A DNA stretch of 64,000 bases from Ramazzottius varieornatus (GCA_001949185.1 BDGG01000001.1:1484263-1548262); one strand, 5' to 3'; positions 1-12,495 are shown, counted from the first letter of the stretch. The notes: generated by a model not told the origin, from the letters alone. Made by a program: numbers and translations.

Positions 1-2257
1 ACCTCCTAGCTTGTTTCCGAATAGTTTCGCTCCGTTCAACTGAGGCCCACTACCTCCACTCCGACAGTTTCAAAAATCCACAGGTGGCGTACAGCCGGTA
101 CTGATTAGGCTTTCTGCCGTTTTTACCTGTTGTCCTCAACCGGACCACTAGCTCAAAGGTTGTTGTACAAAGTCAGTTAAAATATGGTCGACATTAGACA
201 TGATGTTTCTCAAAGTCACGGGATATTCCAGGCGGATGTTCCTGCACTACAATTCTGAACTACAAACCTCTGAAGTCATAGGAAGGTTCCGACGTGTCAG
301 ACTGTTCTGCCCACTGGTCTACAAATGTGATTACATGCCAAGGTCGCAACCGGATCAAATGCAAAAGTTTCGAGCCAGAAGACAAATGAGAGTTGTGAGA
401 ACATAATGGTGATGTTGTTCTCGACGAACAAAGCGACTTTATAACGTCATAAGCCAAGATACAAAGATACACTGATAAGTCTTACATTTTTGATACGTCG
501 CGAAGCGGGTTTTACGTACGGAAGCGAGCTAGTAGGTGCTGTGCGACAGTCAAATGTGTATGTCAGCACAGCGTCACGTGACTGTTTGTCGCTCTATTGC
601 CACAAGAGCGGCAAACATGGAATTTTTTTACGTTGCTCGAGTCTGGACAAGTGAAGAGGTATTGTAGCGCACACTCCTTGTAAAGGTATCGTGCTAGTGA
701 CGTACTAACGAAGTGAAAATTATCACTGTAATATTCTAACCTGCCAACTGTAAATGTATACTCCAGAGTCACACGCAGCAGTTTCTGGGTTGGTGACATC
801 CCTGACGGGTTCAAACTCGCAACCGCGATGGAATCGATCTGAAAAGATTAGATTTTGTTACATCAGTGAACTGGGACAGATAAGATCTAAGATGTTAAGC
901 GCCTCTGCGGAAAATAGTTGGGTAAGAGCAATGTTGAGACAAAGCCCCACGGCTTTAGTTGAGACTGATGTTACGGCTCAAATCGATCTGTTAGCCGTGG
1001 ACGTACCTTGGACCCGTTAAAATGGAAACGCCCAGTCTCACCGACCCGACTACGGGCCGCCAGTCAAATGGGAGTTACAGTCCTACCTGTGAGATGTCAC
1101 AGTTCAAACGCCTGATATTAGTTCTGAACAGTTCGTATGTTCACGGAGCTACGCGCCATTCTGTTTGCACGAGAACAGTCAGCTGATCGGATCTCCGCTT
1201 GATTACTTGATCAAGTCAAGCCAGAACCGGGCGTCGATCAGCTGATCGCGAAGCGCAGTGTATGGCGAGCAAGCCCGTGGAAAATCGTTGTTTAATCGCG
1301 GAAGGAGCGATTGTGACATGTCGCAGGTAGGGCTGTACAAGGATTACGTAAGCAGGTGGGAGGGGGTACTGGTCACTAAAATCTTACGGCTTGCCTGCGG
1401 TAGGAGACGGGGTACCGAAGATCTGACGTAAGGAAATACAAGACAACAATAAAATAATTCAATTTACTTTGGAACGGAAGATCTGACTTGCGTGATGTTG
1501 CACAACTTTAGCAATGTGGATTGTGCATGACGCTATCTGAATATCCATGATTCTCCTGCGTTTAGACACGGTTTGGTTGGTGTGAACTGAGAAGGAGAAC
1601 CAGCTGCTTGCAACGTGTTAGGTCCTGTAGTAATATACGCGGGATTCAGGGATGGATTGAACGGGGGCTAACGGGCTTGGCCCGGACAGGCTAGCCCTGG
1701 GAAACCCAATATCGAGCTCGAATAGACTACGCAAAATAGTTGGCTCTGTCAAGGTTGTCACTTTGTATTTGAAGAAACTCATTTCGGACTTGGTACTTTG
1801 GTCAGCGGACAAAATGTTCAAGATGGAATTTCACATCTGGGGCTGTTTGGGTCGGTTTGCAACGGCGAACACGGCCTTGTGTGTTAATCATTGGCGCTTC
1901 GTTAGCTCAAAGTTCAGGCTGAACGGATGAAAGATGACCGAGTTATGAATTTTTTCGCGAAGGGCAAAAGCCTTTTCAGGGAACTTTGATCCGCGGTGAC
2001 TACTGCGAGGTTTTTCTTGGGACGCTTGCTTTAGAGTTTCATATGGCAGCACAAACCAACGGTCTTAAGTCGGTTGTTCATGGTTCAAATCGTCTGAAAT
2101 TATTCGTTGGTTTTCGGAACTTTTCAGCTGGGGGGACACGCGCGGTTTCTCGTTTCTTTTTTTGATCCAAATTTATGTCAAACTTTTCGGTTTAGACAAG
2201 CATTTTGCATTCATCGCTCAAAGAGCTTTGCTTAGCACTGTAAGGCTTTGTAAGCTA

Positions 2258-2426
2258 CAGTGTACGAAAAAGTAAACCGTTAAAAATGGGTGTTGGATGG
2301 AGCCAGATGGGTAAAGCTAATGAAATTTGCGCATGCAGCAATATATAATTCTCATTGGCTGAGTTGTAAATAAGCTCTAGCTGCAGTGTTACGCCCATTT
2401 TTAACGGTTAATTTTGTCGTATACTG
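2258..2426. mobile_element. MITE with TA duplication and ~37-bp inverted termini
   Basis: The two ends are inverted copies of each other over about 37 bp with about six mismatches. The innermost 16 bases (AACCGTTAAAAATGGG) are identical. The dinucleotide TA flanks both ends (2256-2257 and 2427-2428), and the termini begin with CAGT. This is the form of a non-autonomous Tc1/mariner-type element. It has no coding capacity. Confidence 0.75.
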
Positions 2427-2993
2427 TATAACAACCAGGAAGATGCTTTTACTCCAAGCTGCGAGTGTTTGACATCGAACTCGCTATTGCAGCGAATTGA
2501 ATTGAATTTTCTTTAACGTGTGCTATCCGCTGCTTCGTCTATCACACCACACCTTCCTTCCTGCTCGCGTAAGCTCACGCTGTTACACATTGTTACGCTT
2601 CATTAGGCTTTTCGTTCTCGACATCGGGTTCCTTGTCTGTCCTCGTCCTCTCTGTGCAACAGAGCCTACATTCTTCTCGATGATGTTCCTTGTCGATGAG
2701 CAAACTTCATTTCATTTTTTTTGCTTCTCGTGTCGCTACACGAGAAAACTTTTCACCGCTTTTGTGAGGGGCTCCTTGAAGATATCTCATTATGAGAGAT
2801 ACGGGTGACTAACGAGGAGTTAACGATCGTTTCCCGCGATCTTCTGTTGAGTCTTCAGAGTAAATAATCTGCGCTCACTGCAGAAGTAGAATAGCGGGAG
2901 GAGACGTCATAAATCACGCTAAAGACGAAAAGGGGTGAATATGGACAGAACCACCCTCAAGAATTCCCAAAAATCTCCCTAAAACGGCTAAAA

Positions 2994-3190
2994 GTGTTTT
3001 GAGACTTTGAACCCCGGCGACTTGCGGCAAACTTATCATTTCCTGGCCGTTGATGTTCTCTCAGCCTTCATCCCAAAAAGGGTCCTTTCGGAGATAAAAA
3101 TAATGTTCCGGTACCTGGGATGTCGAAACTTGTATACCCATGAACTTACACATGTCGGAATTGATGAACCTATGCTTTCCCATAGTCAAT
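2994..3190 (+). repeat. dispersed repeat family R1, copy A
   Basis: Diverged copy of a repeat also present at about 6241-6400 (plus) and 23630-23800 (minus). All share a core reading GAGACTTTGA then CC.CGGCGA..T.CGGC, followed by similar spacing to a TCAAAGAAGGGGTC-like block. The peptide frame FET..HGEVR seen in the other two copies reads FETLNPGDLR here. It could be a decayed transposon fragment. Confidence 0.55.
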
Positions 3191-3230
3191 AAAAACTTTC
3201 GGAACCACTTATTGTAATTTTTCTACTTCA

Positions 3231-3272
3231 TCGACAAGCTTTGAGCGAGCCGAACGCGATGCGAACAGCTTG
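3231..3272 (+). repeat. hairpin repeat H, copy 1
   Basis: Contains ATCGACAAGCT, then GAGCGAGCCG, then GCGAACAGCTTG. The outer ACAAGCT and AGCTTG(T) are inverted repeats, so the unit can fold into a hairpin. Related copies lie at about 5857-5891, 7126-7168, 45218-45241 and 50348-50390. Confidence 0.6.
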
Positions 3273-3680
3273 GATGTGAAAAGGTGGTAAGCGCGTTGGT
3301 TACAGACGCGCTCGGGTCGTTCGCACCAGCCGGCACTGGCAGCTGCAGCCGGAGCGAACTTTAGCTTGCCCTCGGCAAAGTAGCTTTGCCGAATGTTAGT
3401 TTAGGGTCCTAGAGAAAAAGAGCTAAGCATATCCCATATGGAATTCGGAAGTCAGAATTGCCAAACAATTTGCACGGTAGATGACTGTTCGACAGAATAT
3501 ACGCAAAACTCTACAATGCGGTAGAAGAACGTTTATGCGATACAGTTTTTAGTGGACGCTGGAAACCGTGCAGCCACTAACTCAACTAGATCTGCAAAGT
3601 TATCCCGTTTCGTGCCCATTAGCCTAGTGGCTTACATCGTACGGTGCAAACCGCACGGCGCGGGAATAGTAATACCTTCT

Positions 3681-4109
3681 TCAAAGTTCTTCACACCTGT
3701 AGAAAGGTCGGCGATAGGGTAATAGGGTAAGAGATGATCCGGTTACGCCCGTGATTTTCAGCTGAGCAAGCGTGAAGCTTTGCTCCAAAGAAGTTTTTAA
3801 CAAGCCGTTGGACAAACACTCACAAATTTTCTCAGAGTGGCTCACTGGCATAAACGTGGAGCAAAACGCAACACCCCGGCCTAGGCGGTGATCGCCTTTG
3901 CACTGCATGATAAAATTTGCCAGAAGACTAGGGTCGGTTGATAAACAGGCCGGACCATGGTCGCGATAGGAGTAATTATAACACGAATGGTTCCATCCCG
4001 GAGGGAAACTGTCCCGTACATCAACCTCATCCTTAAGGTCACCCAACGCGCCGATTACGAAACAGCACCACAGGAAGAATATGACGATGCACGAGTGTTT
4101 CCCACGCAT
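3681..4109 (-). CDS. small secreted cysteine-containing protein
   Basis: A single open frame of 142 codons on the minus strand starts at an ATG and ends at TGA. Residues 1-23 look like a signal peptide: a short basic start, then a hydrophobic run (CIVIFFLWCCFVIGALG). The mature part has about seven cysteines (for example NHSCYNY, GPACLS, MQCKGD, AFCSTF, ICEC), as in a disulfide-bonded secreted protein, plus possible N-glycosylation at NHS and NYS. I do not recognise the family. A 52-nt segment near the 3' end has a good acceptor (CTTTCTACAG) and could be an intron, which would only change the last few residues. No neighbour lies within several kb. Confidence 0.55.
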   Translation of the reverse strand: MRGKHSCIVIFFLWCCFVIGALGDLKDEVDVRDSFPPGWNHSCYNYSYRDHGPACLSTDPSLLANFIMQCKGDHRLGRGVAFCSTFMPVSHSEKICECLSNGLLKTSLEQSFTLAQLKITGVTGSSLTLLPYRRPFYRCEEL

Positions 4110-4870
4110 ATTCGTCCTTCGGAAGTTTGTTCAGCTAAACGAGAAGATCATCACGTCAAACGGCATAAAAACATTTCGCCAGTCGTATCGAGCGACATGC
4201 AGAGATTTTGAAACTACTACACACTACAACCGACAAGTACGACAAGCTTTGACTGCAGATAAAAAAAGGATGGTATTACAGTGGAGTATAAAATACCGGT
4301 AACTGATAATGCGTCCGTCGCACTGGTATGCAGAATCGCCGTAGTAACCGGACTTGGTTGTTAATCGGTACACCAGATGTTATAGAGTCCTCCAGTTCTT
4401 ACTTGTTGGAATGCATGACCTTACTTTTAAGGGCAAGGTTACGAACTAAAGGCCAGGGAACACCTGCTAGTGTACGGAGCGCTTTCCACGGAGCCACAGT
4501 ACTCAAGATGGAACAACTGACCTCTGAGTAACTTGCTTCACGGTCAAACCGACCAGTCCGCGGAGATTTTTCGAACGAGGACACAACTACAATAACAGTA
4601 TTTGCCAACAAACCTCACTAAAAAGTCGACAAAAGTAAGCGCATGAATATTAAGAACGTCGTCACACTTTACAGAGCTAAAGACGCGATTTCAACCAGAA
4701 ATTCAAAAGCAAGAGTCCGCACAAAACTCGGCAAACGAGAAAGCTGAAGTAGATCGAACTTCTTTCCGCAGTTTCTGCGTTACAAGGAACGCAACCCATG
4801 GAGAAGGCGGACCCGGATATAGTGGCAACAGTGAGGAAGTCGATGTGGGACACGGTATGCCGTCCAGGTA

Positions 4871-5258
4871 TCCCACATTGATTTCCCACCACCTTCCGAC
4901 CACATTAGTTCCTTTTTCATCCCATATTGAATTCTCAAGCCTATGCTTGTTTCCCAATCTCATCCCATATTGAGTTCGACCTTATTGTTGCTCTGAAAGT
5001 CCCACATTGGCTTCGGTGACCCGATTTGATCACTTCAGAGTTCCCATATTAATGTCCTAAGTACTCCCATCGTAACTAGATCCCACAATGAAACCCTGTT
5101 GGCCCCATGCTGAATCAACCACGCCCATTCCATTACGTCACGAGTCCATCTTGGAACCCTTCTGAGAGCCGCATCTAAAACTCCCTCATCAAACACAGGG
5201 TCAAACCAGTGTACAGTGCTGCCACCTGTTGCACATGACGTAATGAATCCCACATTGA
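4871..5258. repeat. cluster of TCCCAYATTGA motifs
   Basis: The motif TCCCA(C/T)ATTGA or a close variant begins at 4871, 4920, 4963, 5000, 5042, 5081 and 5248, with weaker forms near 5064 and 5104. In the dense part, spacing is about 37-49 bp. An inverted GTGGGAC occurs just upstream at about 4846. The sequence between motifs is not obviously repeated, so this is not a simple tandem array. It may be a decayed satellite or a cluster of protein-binding sites. Confidence 0.55.
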
Positions 5259-5856
5259 ATAACGTGGTCGGGTCTGGCTGCAGAGTTTCACATCAGATCC
5301 ACAGTCTTGAACCATTTGACCTTCAGCTTGTTATAGCATTCTTAATTTGTTTGAAATTATTTTGAAGTACTTAGCTTGTCTTGTTGTCTAACTTATATTC
5401 TTGTCGATTTTTGTCGGTCGTTCTCGCTTAGGTCATTGTTGACCGAGATCCTCAGGCGTACTTCTGGTGAATTCAACTCTTTTCGGAATTTTTCTGCCGG
5501 TTGTCCTCTCAGCATATATTTAGGACAGTGCTGCGCACACCACCGAAAACCACCATTGTCTCCACACACTACCTCTCACCACCGTAGTCTCCTAATATCA
5601 CCTTCTCGCCACCGTTTGCCCGGACGTACCACCTTTCGTTCACCACCGTTAACTAATTAGAATTTAAAATCTCTGCGCACCACTTTTATCCGGGGATAGC
5701 GTCTTTCTCAAGAAAAGAACTGCGGAAGTGATTCTTAGACTGTCTCAACAGTAAAAAGATCGAGAAACGGTCACGCCGTCGGGGAAGACCTGGTACCAGA
5801 GTGATATTTTTGTTTCCCATTCTTCTCTGCAATTTATTTCAGTTTTTCTTCATCAC

Positions 5857-5891
5857 TGACAAGCTGCCAGCGAGCCGAAGGCGAAGCGATT
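5857..5891 (+). repeat. hairpin repeat H, copy 2 (truncated)
   Basis: Reads TGACAAGCTGCCAGCGAGCC and then GAAGGCGAAGCGA, but the closing CAGCTTGT arm is missing. The preceding TTCATCA matches the sequence before copies 1 and 3. Confidence 0.55.
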
Positions 5892-6240
5892 TTTATGTGA
5901 GTTTCGGCGGCCCATTATCCGGAACATTAAATAATAACATGATTGTTCGAGTATCGGTTTTGAAGTTTTGGCACCCCAGGGGCTTTTGTAACTGCTGATG
6001 TGATAACATGCAACAGACATCGAGGAAGACGAATCTGAAGTTACATCTGATTTCTGACCAGTAATCAAACGGCCACGTCAGGAAGATCCAAAGGGGTTCG
6101 AATTTTTGTCCAGAAATTTCTGACATCAGAATGACGTCACACAGCGTAAGACTACACATACAATCGTTTTGACACCGAACTTCGAAGCTGGGGTGTTTCG
6201 GAGGTTAATCGCCCTTGGAGTTTCCTGCAGTACATCCCAA

Positions 6241-6400
6241 AAGGGCAAACAGGTTTTTGAGACTTTGAGCCACGGCGAGGTACGGCGGAGCTACCATCCA
6301 GCGCCCTTGAATATTCTGTCAGACTTTAGGTCAAAGAAGGGGTCATTTGGGAGCAAAAATAATCTTCCCCAAACTGGGCCGCCGAAATCCATATACTGAT
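6241..6400 (+). repeat. dispersed repeat family R1, copy B
   Basis: Shares with copy C a 28-base core, GAGACTTTGAGCCACGGCGA followed by GGTACGGC, with one mismatch. It also shares a downstream AACTGGGCCGCC. In the same frame both copies read FET.SHGEVR and then a GP/AT-rich end. The conserved frame suggests decay from a coding element. Confidence 0.6.
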
Positions 6401-7125
6401 ATCCATTTATTTTCACTGTACGCTGTTGCATTCGCCCAGTTTCAGGCCGAATTGGTTCAAACTTTGCGAAATTTAGAAATGTAGTCTAGCTGTTCACAAC
6501 GTGGTTATTGTTTTATTTTCCTATTTAGTGGTACGAGTTTTGATTATTTCTTGCAATTTTTATGTCGCTTGCATGCCTTCATAATGCAGCTCATTGCCTA
6601 GCAAACTAGGAAATAATTTAGGCAGCTCCTTTCCCAACCTCTATGTGCGCTTCCACATAGGTCTTCCTGTGGTACTTTTCTCGATAGTCGCAAGCAAAGA
6701 ACTCGACAAGGTTCGTCCCAGTTCTGTTTCGTTCGGATTAGTAGCCGAATTAGTAAAATAGTTTCACCAGGTGTATCTCGACTTTGAGCTGGTACACCAA
6801 ATACCTGGTAATGTAGAAAGCTGATTGCAGATCGATCTAGATCAGTTCGCTGGAAATCTAAGCCGGGAAAGCAGTACTGTCAGTAACTAGTCGATCTAGT
6901 GGACTTTTTCTGTTTTCTGCTTTCCCGGGTCAGACCACAAAAGACCGAAAAGTGGCTGGTCTACTAAGCTTGGTTAAGGTTTTCAAGCTATTTAGTCTTC
7001 AAGCACGAACCGTCAAAGACGCGACAAACGTTCTATTTTATGCGCAAAGATTCGGTTTGAAATCAAACGAAATCGAAATCTTATAATGGCTCATTTGGGC
7101 TCCGATTCCCGTTTTTTTAGATCAT

Positions 7126-7168
7126 CGACAAGCTGCGAGCGAGCCGCAGGCGAAGCGAACAGCTTGTA
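7126..7168 (+). repeat. hairpin repeat H, copy 3 (most complete)
   Basis: ACAAGCTG opens and CAGCTTGT closes the unit as a perfect 8-bp inverted repeat around a loop with CGAGCGAGCCGCAGGCGAAG. This copy defines the family consensus. Confidence 0.65.
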
Positions 7169-10100
7169 ACTTATTCACGGTTGTCAGAAGCCGCTATGAT
7201 CTCGTTCGCCTAGTTACGTGCGAACTTACCTCGACTAGTATTATTTTTGATAATGGACCAAGCTGAACACACCCACATGACATGACTTTTTCGGTATAGA
7301 AAAGCAAGGCAGATCTTGCAGGGGTGCTGATTACAAAAGAAATAACGCTTATAGAACAAGATGAACGCAACTTTCTCCATCTGAAATTGGCAGAAAAAGC
7401 GATACAACACAGTAAGACAGATTTCGCGCTTCACCAGTCATCAAAATGTGGTCAGTCATCGAAGTGTACTCAACCGTCAGATCGGCTTGACACATTTTTC
7501 TTACACCTCTACAGTCATGTGCCATCGAATTGCGTTGAAGGAACCGGGAGGATCCAACTTTTCTTTCCATTGGTCGAAACAATCATGACGTTTATCCAGT
7601 TTACCTCTTCTGCTCAAAACAAATAATGTTCTGGGAATCTATGATGTAGCGCCTAGCACTCACAATTCTGATCTGCGCTTAACAAAGAATCTTGATTTTG
7701 ATCTTATCCCAACTTCATGAATCTTGCGCACTGTTTATCTGAGCCCGGCCGATGGTTTCAGTCTGAATTTCTTTCCGGAAGTATGTATCGGGGTACGTTG
7801 GAGGGGGGAATGTCATTAGGGCCCCTGGTACGTCACCGTGGAATCATCTAGTCTCACATTGATTTTGGGGATGAATTACACCATGGAAGCGGTAAACGTC
7901 AGAACTGTGGGATGCCGGTGGAAGCCAAAGGGGAGATTTTTACATGGGAAGCGCGGCTTATGCAGGAATAACCTGCGGCCACATCCACACTGTCTCGATA
8001 TACGGAAGACTTTTCCCATTCTCGTCTGTCAACTCAAGACACAATCTGGTCAAAAACGAAACAGTCTCTCGAAATTTTCAGAAAGCTGCTAGTCAGCTCA
8101 CGTCTGTTTTAACTGGAAGCGACAAAGTTTCCGAAAGCAAACGTACGAATTTGAGACGAAAACGTTCAACAGTAGTCATTCCGCAAGGCTTGTGGGGTGC
8201 GCCAGGCAACCGGGGTACCCCCTTGGCCTTTTAAGTGATACGTTCTGGTCATACTTGTCCAAATGCTTCCTACAGCGAAAGAAGCAGCCCTTACTGGGAA
8301 TTTCATAGGAACGTTCAGCTTTAAAAACTTACTCGACACTGTGAATGACGACTTAAGTTCAAAGCTTTGAATGGTTCCACACACTTGTCAATCTGACCTT
8401 ACTTTTCATAAATGTCCAGATGGTGTTATCTTTTCGTCTACCGTATTTTTCGGCATGTTGTAAAAGCTGGACAGGACGCCGGCATGGACAATTGTCGTTT
8501 GGATAGTTATACTGGACAATTGGACAAGACGAACCCAGTTAAAATTGCGTATGAACGCCCGGAGACGGTCTTCTTTTACTCTGCGAAATGAAGGAAAAAT
8601 GACACAGCAAATGTCAAATTGCGACAGTGCAAACTATAATTCGAAAATTTCATGGAATTGAAGTAGTCGTGACGATCCAACGGAATTCTAATGGTACATA
8701 TTGGATTGCCTTCGAACTAGAGCTGTTAATGGTTTGTACCATATGGTTTGGTTTGGTTTAAGTGGTGGTTTGCATGCCAAACCGGTTAAATGAAAATGGT
8801 TTCTCGCGCACTATCTCAACTACTTGAGCCTATCTCAAACCCTAGCCCACGGTACTGAAATCGCCAGACACCCTACAGACCACGGGCTGGCGTGTGTCGT
8901 GTAGACCGTTCTGTGAACCCCTACACTGGTCTAGACATGCGTCTGGCGTCCAATACAGCCAATCGACAGGATGAGCAATGCAGACCGGGTCACAGACCGT
9001 CGCGAGATTCGACAGTGCCCCGGGATGATGAAGAACCCAAAGTGGACGAAGTGCGCGAAAGCCTCAACGAGGTGACCACGTGATGCACAGTGTGGTGCAG
9101 CCAACTCTGCGCAGCTGTCGCGTTTCACAAAAGAAGTCAAATAAATTTTTCTGCAAAACCAACAACTGAAATCTAAACAACAGCTCCTCCTGCGTCTTTA
9201 GAGACGGTGATTGTTATTAGAATATGACGACCGCTGAGCAAATTCGACCTGAGGCACTGATGCTACTAAGTAAGTTTCCCCTGGATCCACAGTTCGGAGC
9301 TTATCGCATTGCAAAGTTTCTGGGAAGATCAACCAAGACGCGAGTTCTCGGTCTTCAGTCCTCACCTTCATTCTGTGAAACATGCATCTTTATTCAGCGA
9401 ATTTTCACATGAGCCTATCTGATTGAATAAAGTAGTGCTGAGACATATGTACGATGTGCGGCTCCCGTCGGCGTCACACCTGTTGAAAACAGCGCAAGTT
9501 CTCGCTACATCCCATTTGTGTAACCACAATATAAAGTTAAGTAGCTCATACTTGACAGTATGTACCGATGGAATATTAGGTTTCGATATCGGCGTAGAAT
9601 CCCGGCTGCTCATAAGGACATAGAAACCATGTACTGTACATGGGATATCGGAATGGACGGGATAGGCACACAAACGACGCTCGGTGCATGGATTAAGCAG
9701 AACTGCGAAGATACAACACAGTTTCTTCAGGGAACACATTCTGTTGAAGTAGTAATCTTATACCCCTGTTCAAGGCAACTTGCTACCACCTCGAACTTCG
9801 ACGTCAAAACATTCACGATTGCTGGTTTTCCGCTCCTTGCTCGCACTGCCCGTACAAGTTTTCAAGCTCTATCGACTGAGATATGATTCGGTATATTATA
9901 GCAAGAAACAGCTTTGAACAATCGACTGATATGACTTGCGGTGTGGAAGACATGTCGCCACGACTGAAATGCACTCTGCAGGATCCTATTGATATTTTTA
10001 GGTAGCAACCCCAATCTGATGTAGATAGGCCTACAACTATCTAAGCGGTTTGGAAAAACTAGAGGCCATAAGGATACCGAACTAGCTCGACAAAGGAATA

Positions 10101-10743
10101 GAAACTGTTAAATTTGGCCATTTTGCCGGAAAAACGGTTTTACGCCGAAAATTCTAGCTTTGGTTCCGATCGGCGGATTCACGTTCGCGACTCCGTTTAT
10201 GTAGCTCAGACGTAGTCCTCATTATGTTCAACACCAAAACTGCAGGCGCTTAGTCAGATCGTTTTGAAAACTGTCCTGAAAACTGCAATGGTTGCATGTT
10301 CTTTCTCCTCGCACCTTTTCTAGTTTGGTGTCGATTGCGACTTCTTCTGAACAGATTTCCGGCCGGTAATTTTTCGTGAGAGGCCAAATAGGATTTCAAA
10401 TCAAAGAAAAATGGTCTGGAAGTTGAGCAATAATCTCGTCGAGAACAACTCGGAGTTATGTGTGGTAGCAAGTTGGCTTGAATGGGCTGTACATGGCGGT
10501 GGAATGATCTCTCTGCAAAACGTACGGCTGAACAAAACGCTCATTTTGTTTGGCAGAGTCGACCGGCTGTCATGCATCTGCAAGCCACTTTTGCACTTTC
10601 TCCAAGAAGACAAACCTAAAAGAAACTTTAGCCGTCTATTGCACATACATTAACTTTTCTCCTGGCACTTCCATCGCGCTACTAAAACAACGAAAGAAAT
10701 CACGGCTCCCATGTCGCAAACAGGTAGACGCCCAAGCGGCAGC

Positions 10744-11035
10744 TTAGAAAACGTTGTTCCATACTCTGGAAATCAATGATACTTTACTGTCATTAGCAAT
10801 GTCGGTAAATAACGTGGACTTCATGTTGACGGGAGCTTTCCGCTTTTTATGATCATTCAAGTAGTAGCAGAGTACCTGGACCGGCCACTTTTTTCCCAAG
10901 TTGAAAATGCCAGGGAACATAGAGCTCAGCCAGTGATTTTTCGTTGTCGTCACTGATGTTCTTGTGGCGGCCGGCGTTGTGGTAGCTGTTACTGTGGTGG
11001 CCAGTGCTGCCGTCATTGTTGACGCGACTGAAACC
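10744..11035 (-). CDS. possible 3' exon, Thr-rich (weak)
   Basis: On the minus strand an acceptor-like TTAATTGGTTTCAG precedes an open frame that begins Thr/Ala-rich (VTATTTPAATRTSVTTTK) and continues for about 95 codons to a stop. The Thr-rich start resembles the secreted protein encoded at 13485-15920, so this could be a 3' exon of a secreted gene. No donor partner was found, so it may be spurious. Confidence 0.2.
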
Positions 11036-12105
11036 AATTAACTGAGGATAAACTACTCGTTAACAGAGTCACGTATCCAGTACCAGGTGACTTTTTCGAA
11101 ATATTATAGTCACCTTCCTTGTGTGGCCTGGTTTCTTGTGCACGGCCTGGTTGTATGGTGGGGACCACGTAACCGGTACGAAGCAATCGGTGGTTGGAGA
11201 AGTTGTATTGTTGCTGAGATTTGAACAAAACAAGCGCCGTTATTTTGCCGTGATTCAAAAATTTTCAACCAGGTGCTGTAAAGTTCCCGGCCGGTGAAAA
11301 GAGGGATGCACTTCGCTTCGTCTTACCCGTACGCGTCAAAGAAAAGAATTGTTGCTCTGTTATATTGTCTTCTGTTCGGCGCAATCGAGCGTGGAAAAGA
11401 TGCTTAGGCAGGACGATTCAACAGAACTACACCGGTGCCATTCGTTGTCTAAATAGATGTTACACAGATATCGATGTGATACTCATGTCTGTTAAGGTCA
11501 GGCAAATCAACTGGACCAAAACCCTATTTGATTTCGTGGAATGATATACATATATAGAAAGGGGCGTAGGCAACGCCCGGTCCGCAGACGAATTGTGTTA
11601 TCAGTATCTGAGGAGTACCTTATGATCAAAACAACGATCAAGCAATCAGTGGTTAAAAGGCATGAAGCTGGAGCGACGTTCAACGAACAGCCCAAGGAGC
11701 TCTGTGCTGTGTGTGAATTGGCCAGTTCCTTTTTCTCAGGTCGAAATCTGGCAAAAAGTGCGAGAAAATGTCCAATAAATTGCATGTTCATAAATCAAAT
11801 TCGAACAAACTGTGGTGCCGGCGAATTAACGCATAACGTAACCGAACGGGAAAAGCCAGTATACAGGACAAGATCTTGATTCTGCAATCTTTCTACCGGT
11901 ACACGCACGACAAGAAATCAGGACCAGGACAAATTACGGGCCGGGTGGAAAAGAGGGCAAAACAGAAATTCAACCGTAGAAAAGTGTCGAAAAGTGTATC
12001 AGTGTGAATCGGTCGCGTACGCATGTGCATCCGTACCGCCGTAGCCAGAAAGTCTGGTCCATAACTTCTCCTGGTGCCTGTACCGCAGTCAGGTGATGCG
12101 GCCAT

Positions 12106-12495
12106 TCACCGTCTCCAGAGCTCCGATAGCATTTTCATTCCACGAGGGCTGGGTTCCCACTTGCGCTGAAGGAACATGAAACCTAGATTCGGCTTTACCA
12201 CGTCGTTGGTTTTCCCGGATGGTACAAAGGGGTCCTTAGAGTCGTTCTGTGATGACGGTTGAAGACTGGCCCATCCTTCAGACTGAGCGGGTGCGAAGCT
12301 GGCCAGGTCGTCTTTGGTAGGAGATCCTCCCGAACCCCATCCGCTAGTGTACACCAGATGACGCTTGTTCCTCAGGAAATCTGGCCGTTTGTGAAACTCT
12401 GACGGATGGTATCCACGGTCGACAACCCTTTCTCCCGAAGTGGTCTTCAGGCACACCGAACACAAGCACATCACTAGCGCCAGAAGCCCAGTCAT
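12106..12495 (-). CDS. small secreted peptide precursor-like protein
   Basis: Starting at the ATG at 12495, the frame gives 129 residues. Residues 1-20 (MTGLLALVMCLCSVCLKTTS) form a good signal peptide. The region after it has dibasic sites, HKR then RNKR, followed by HLVYTSGWGSGG. That segment resembles the adipokinetic hormone / red pigment-concentrating hormone pattern (Q-[LV]-x-[FY]-[ST]-x-x-W-G). It lacks the N-terminal Gln, does not follow the signal peptide directly, and has no Gly-Lys-Arg amidation signal. The C-terminus is basic (ELWRR). I chose this ATG because an upstream TTG extension would bury the signal peptide. A neuropeptide-type precursor is possible; otherwise it is an unknown secreted protein. 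Confidence 0.5.
   Translation of the reverse strand: MTGLLALVMCLCSVCLKTTSGERVVDRGYHPSEFHKRPDFLRNKRHLVYTSGWGSGGSPTKDDLASFAPAQSEGWASLQPSSQNDSKDPFVPSGKTNDVVKPNLGFMFLQRKWEPSPRGMKMLSELWRR

Larger units (their letters stand above)
1..3680. other. gene-free stretch with repeats
   Basis: I see no convincing coding exon here: open frames are short, lack codon bias and have no plausible splice partners. The stretch holds a TA-flanked MITE (2258-2426), one copy of a dispersed ~200-bp repeat (about 2994-3190) and one copy of a hairpin repeat (3231-3272), each listed separately. Confidence 0.6.
4110..12105. other. long gene-poor stretch
   Basis: Across about 8 kb I find no gene model I can support. It contains a motif cluster (4871-5258), a CACC-rich stretch near 5530-5650, two hairpin-repeat copies (about 5857 and 7126) and one R1 repeat copy (about 6241). 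One weak Thr-rich minus-strand exon candidate (10744-11035) is listed separately. Frames at 7324-7626, 9423-9886 and 11541-11879 lack splice partners and recognisable content. Confidence 0.5.

Noticed and set aside
3613-3668. tRNA-like start (TTAGCCTAGTGG) with a weak B-box-like GGTGCAAACC, possible tRNA or SINE.
   Set aside because: The B box is poor and I could not fold a cloverleaf with a proper acceptor stem.
7944-8234. Open frame ending in RRKR then STVVIPQGLWGAPGNRG, like a cleaved peptide precursor.
   Set aside because: No signal peptide, no splice-consistent upstream exon, and no recognised peptide family.
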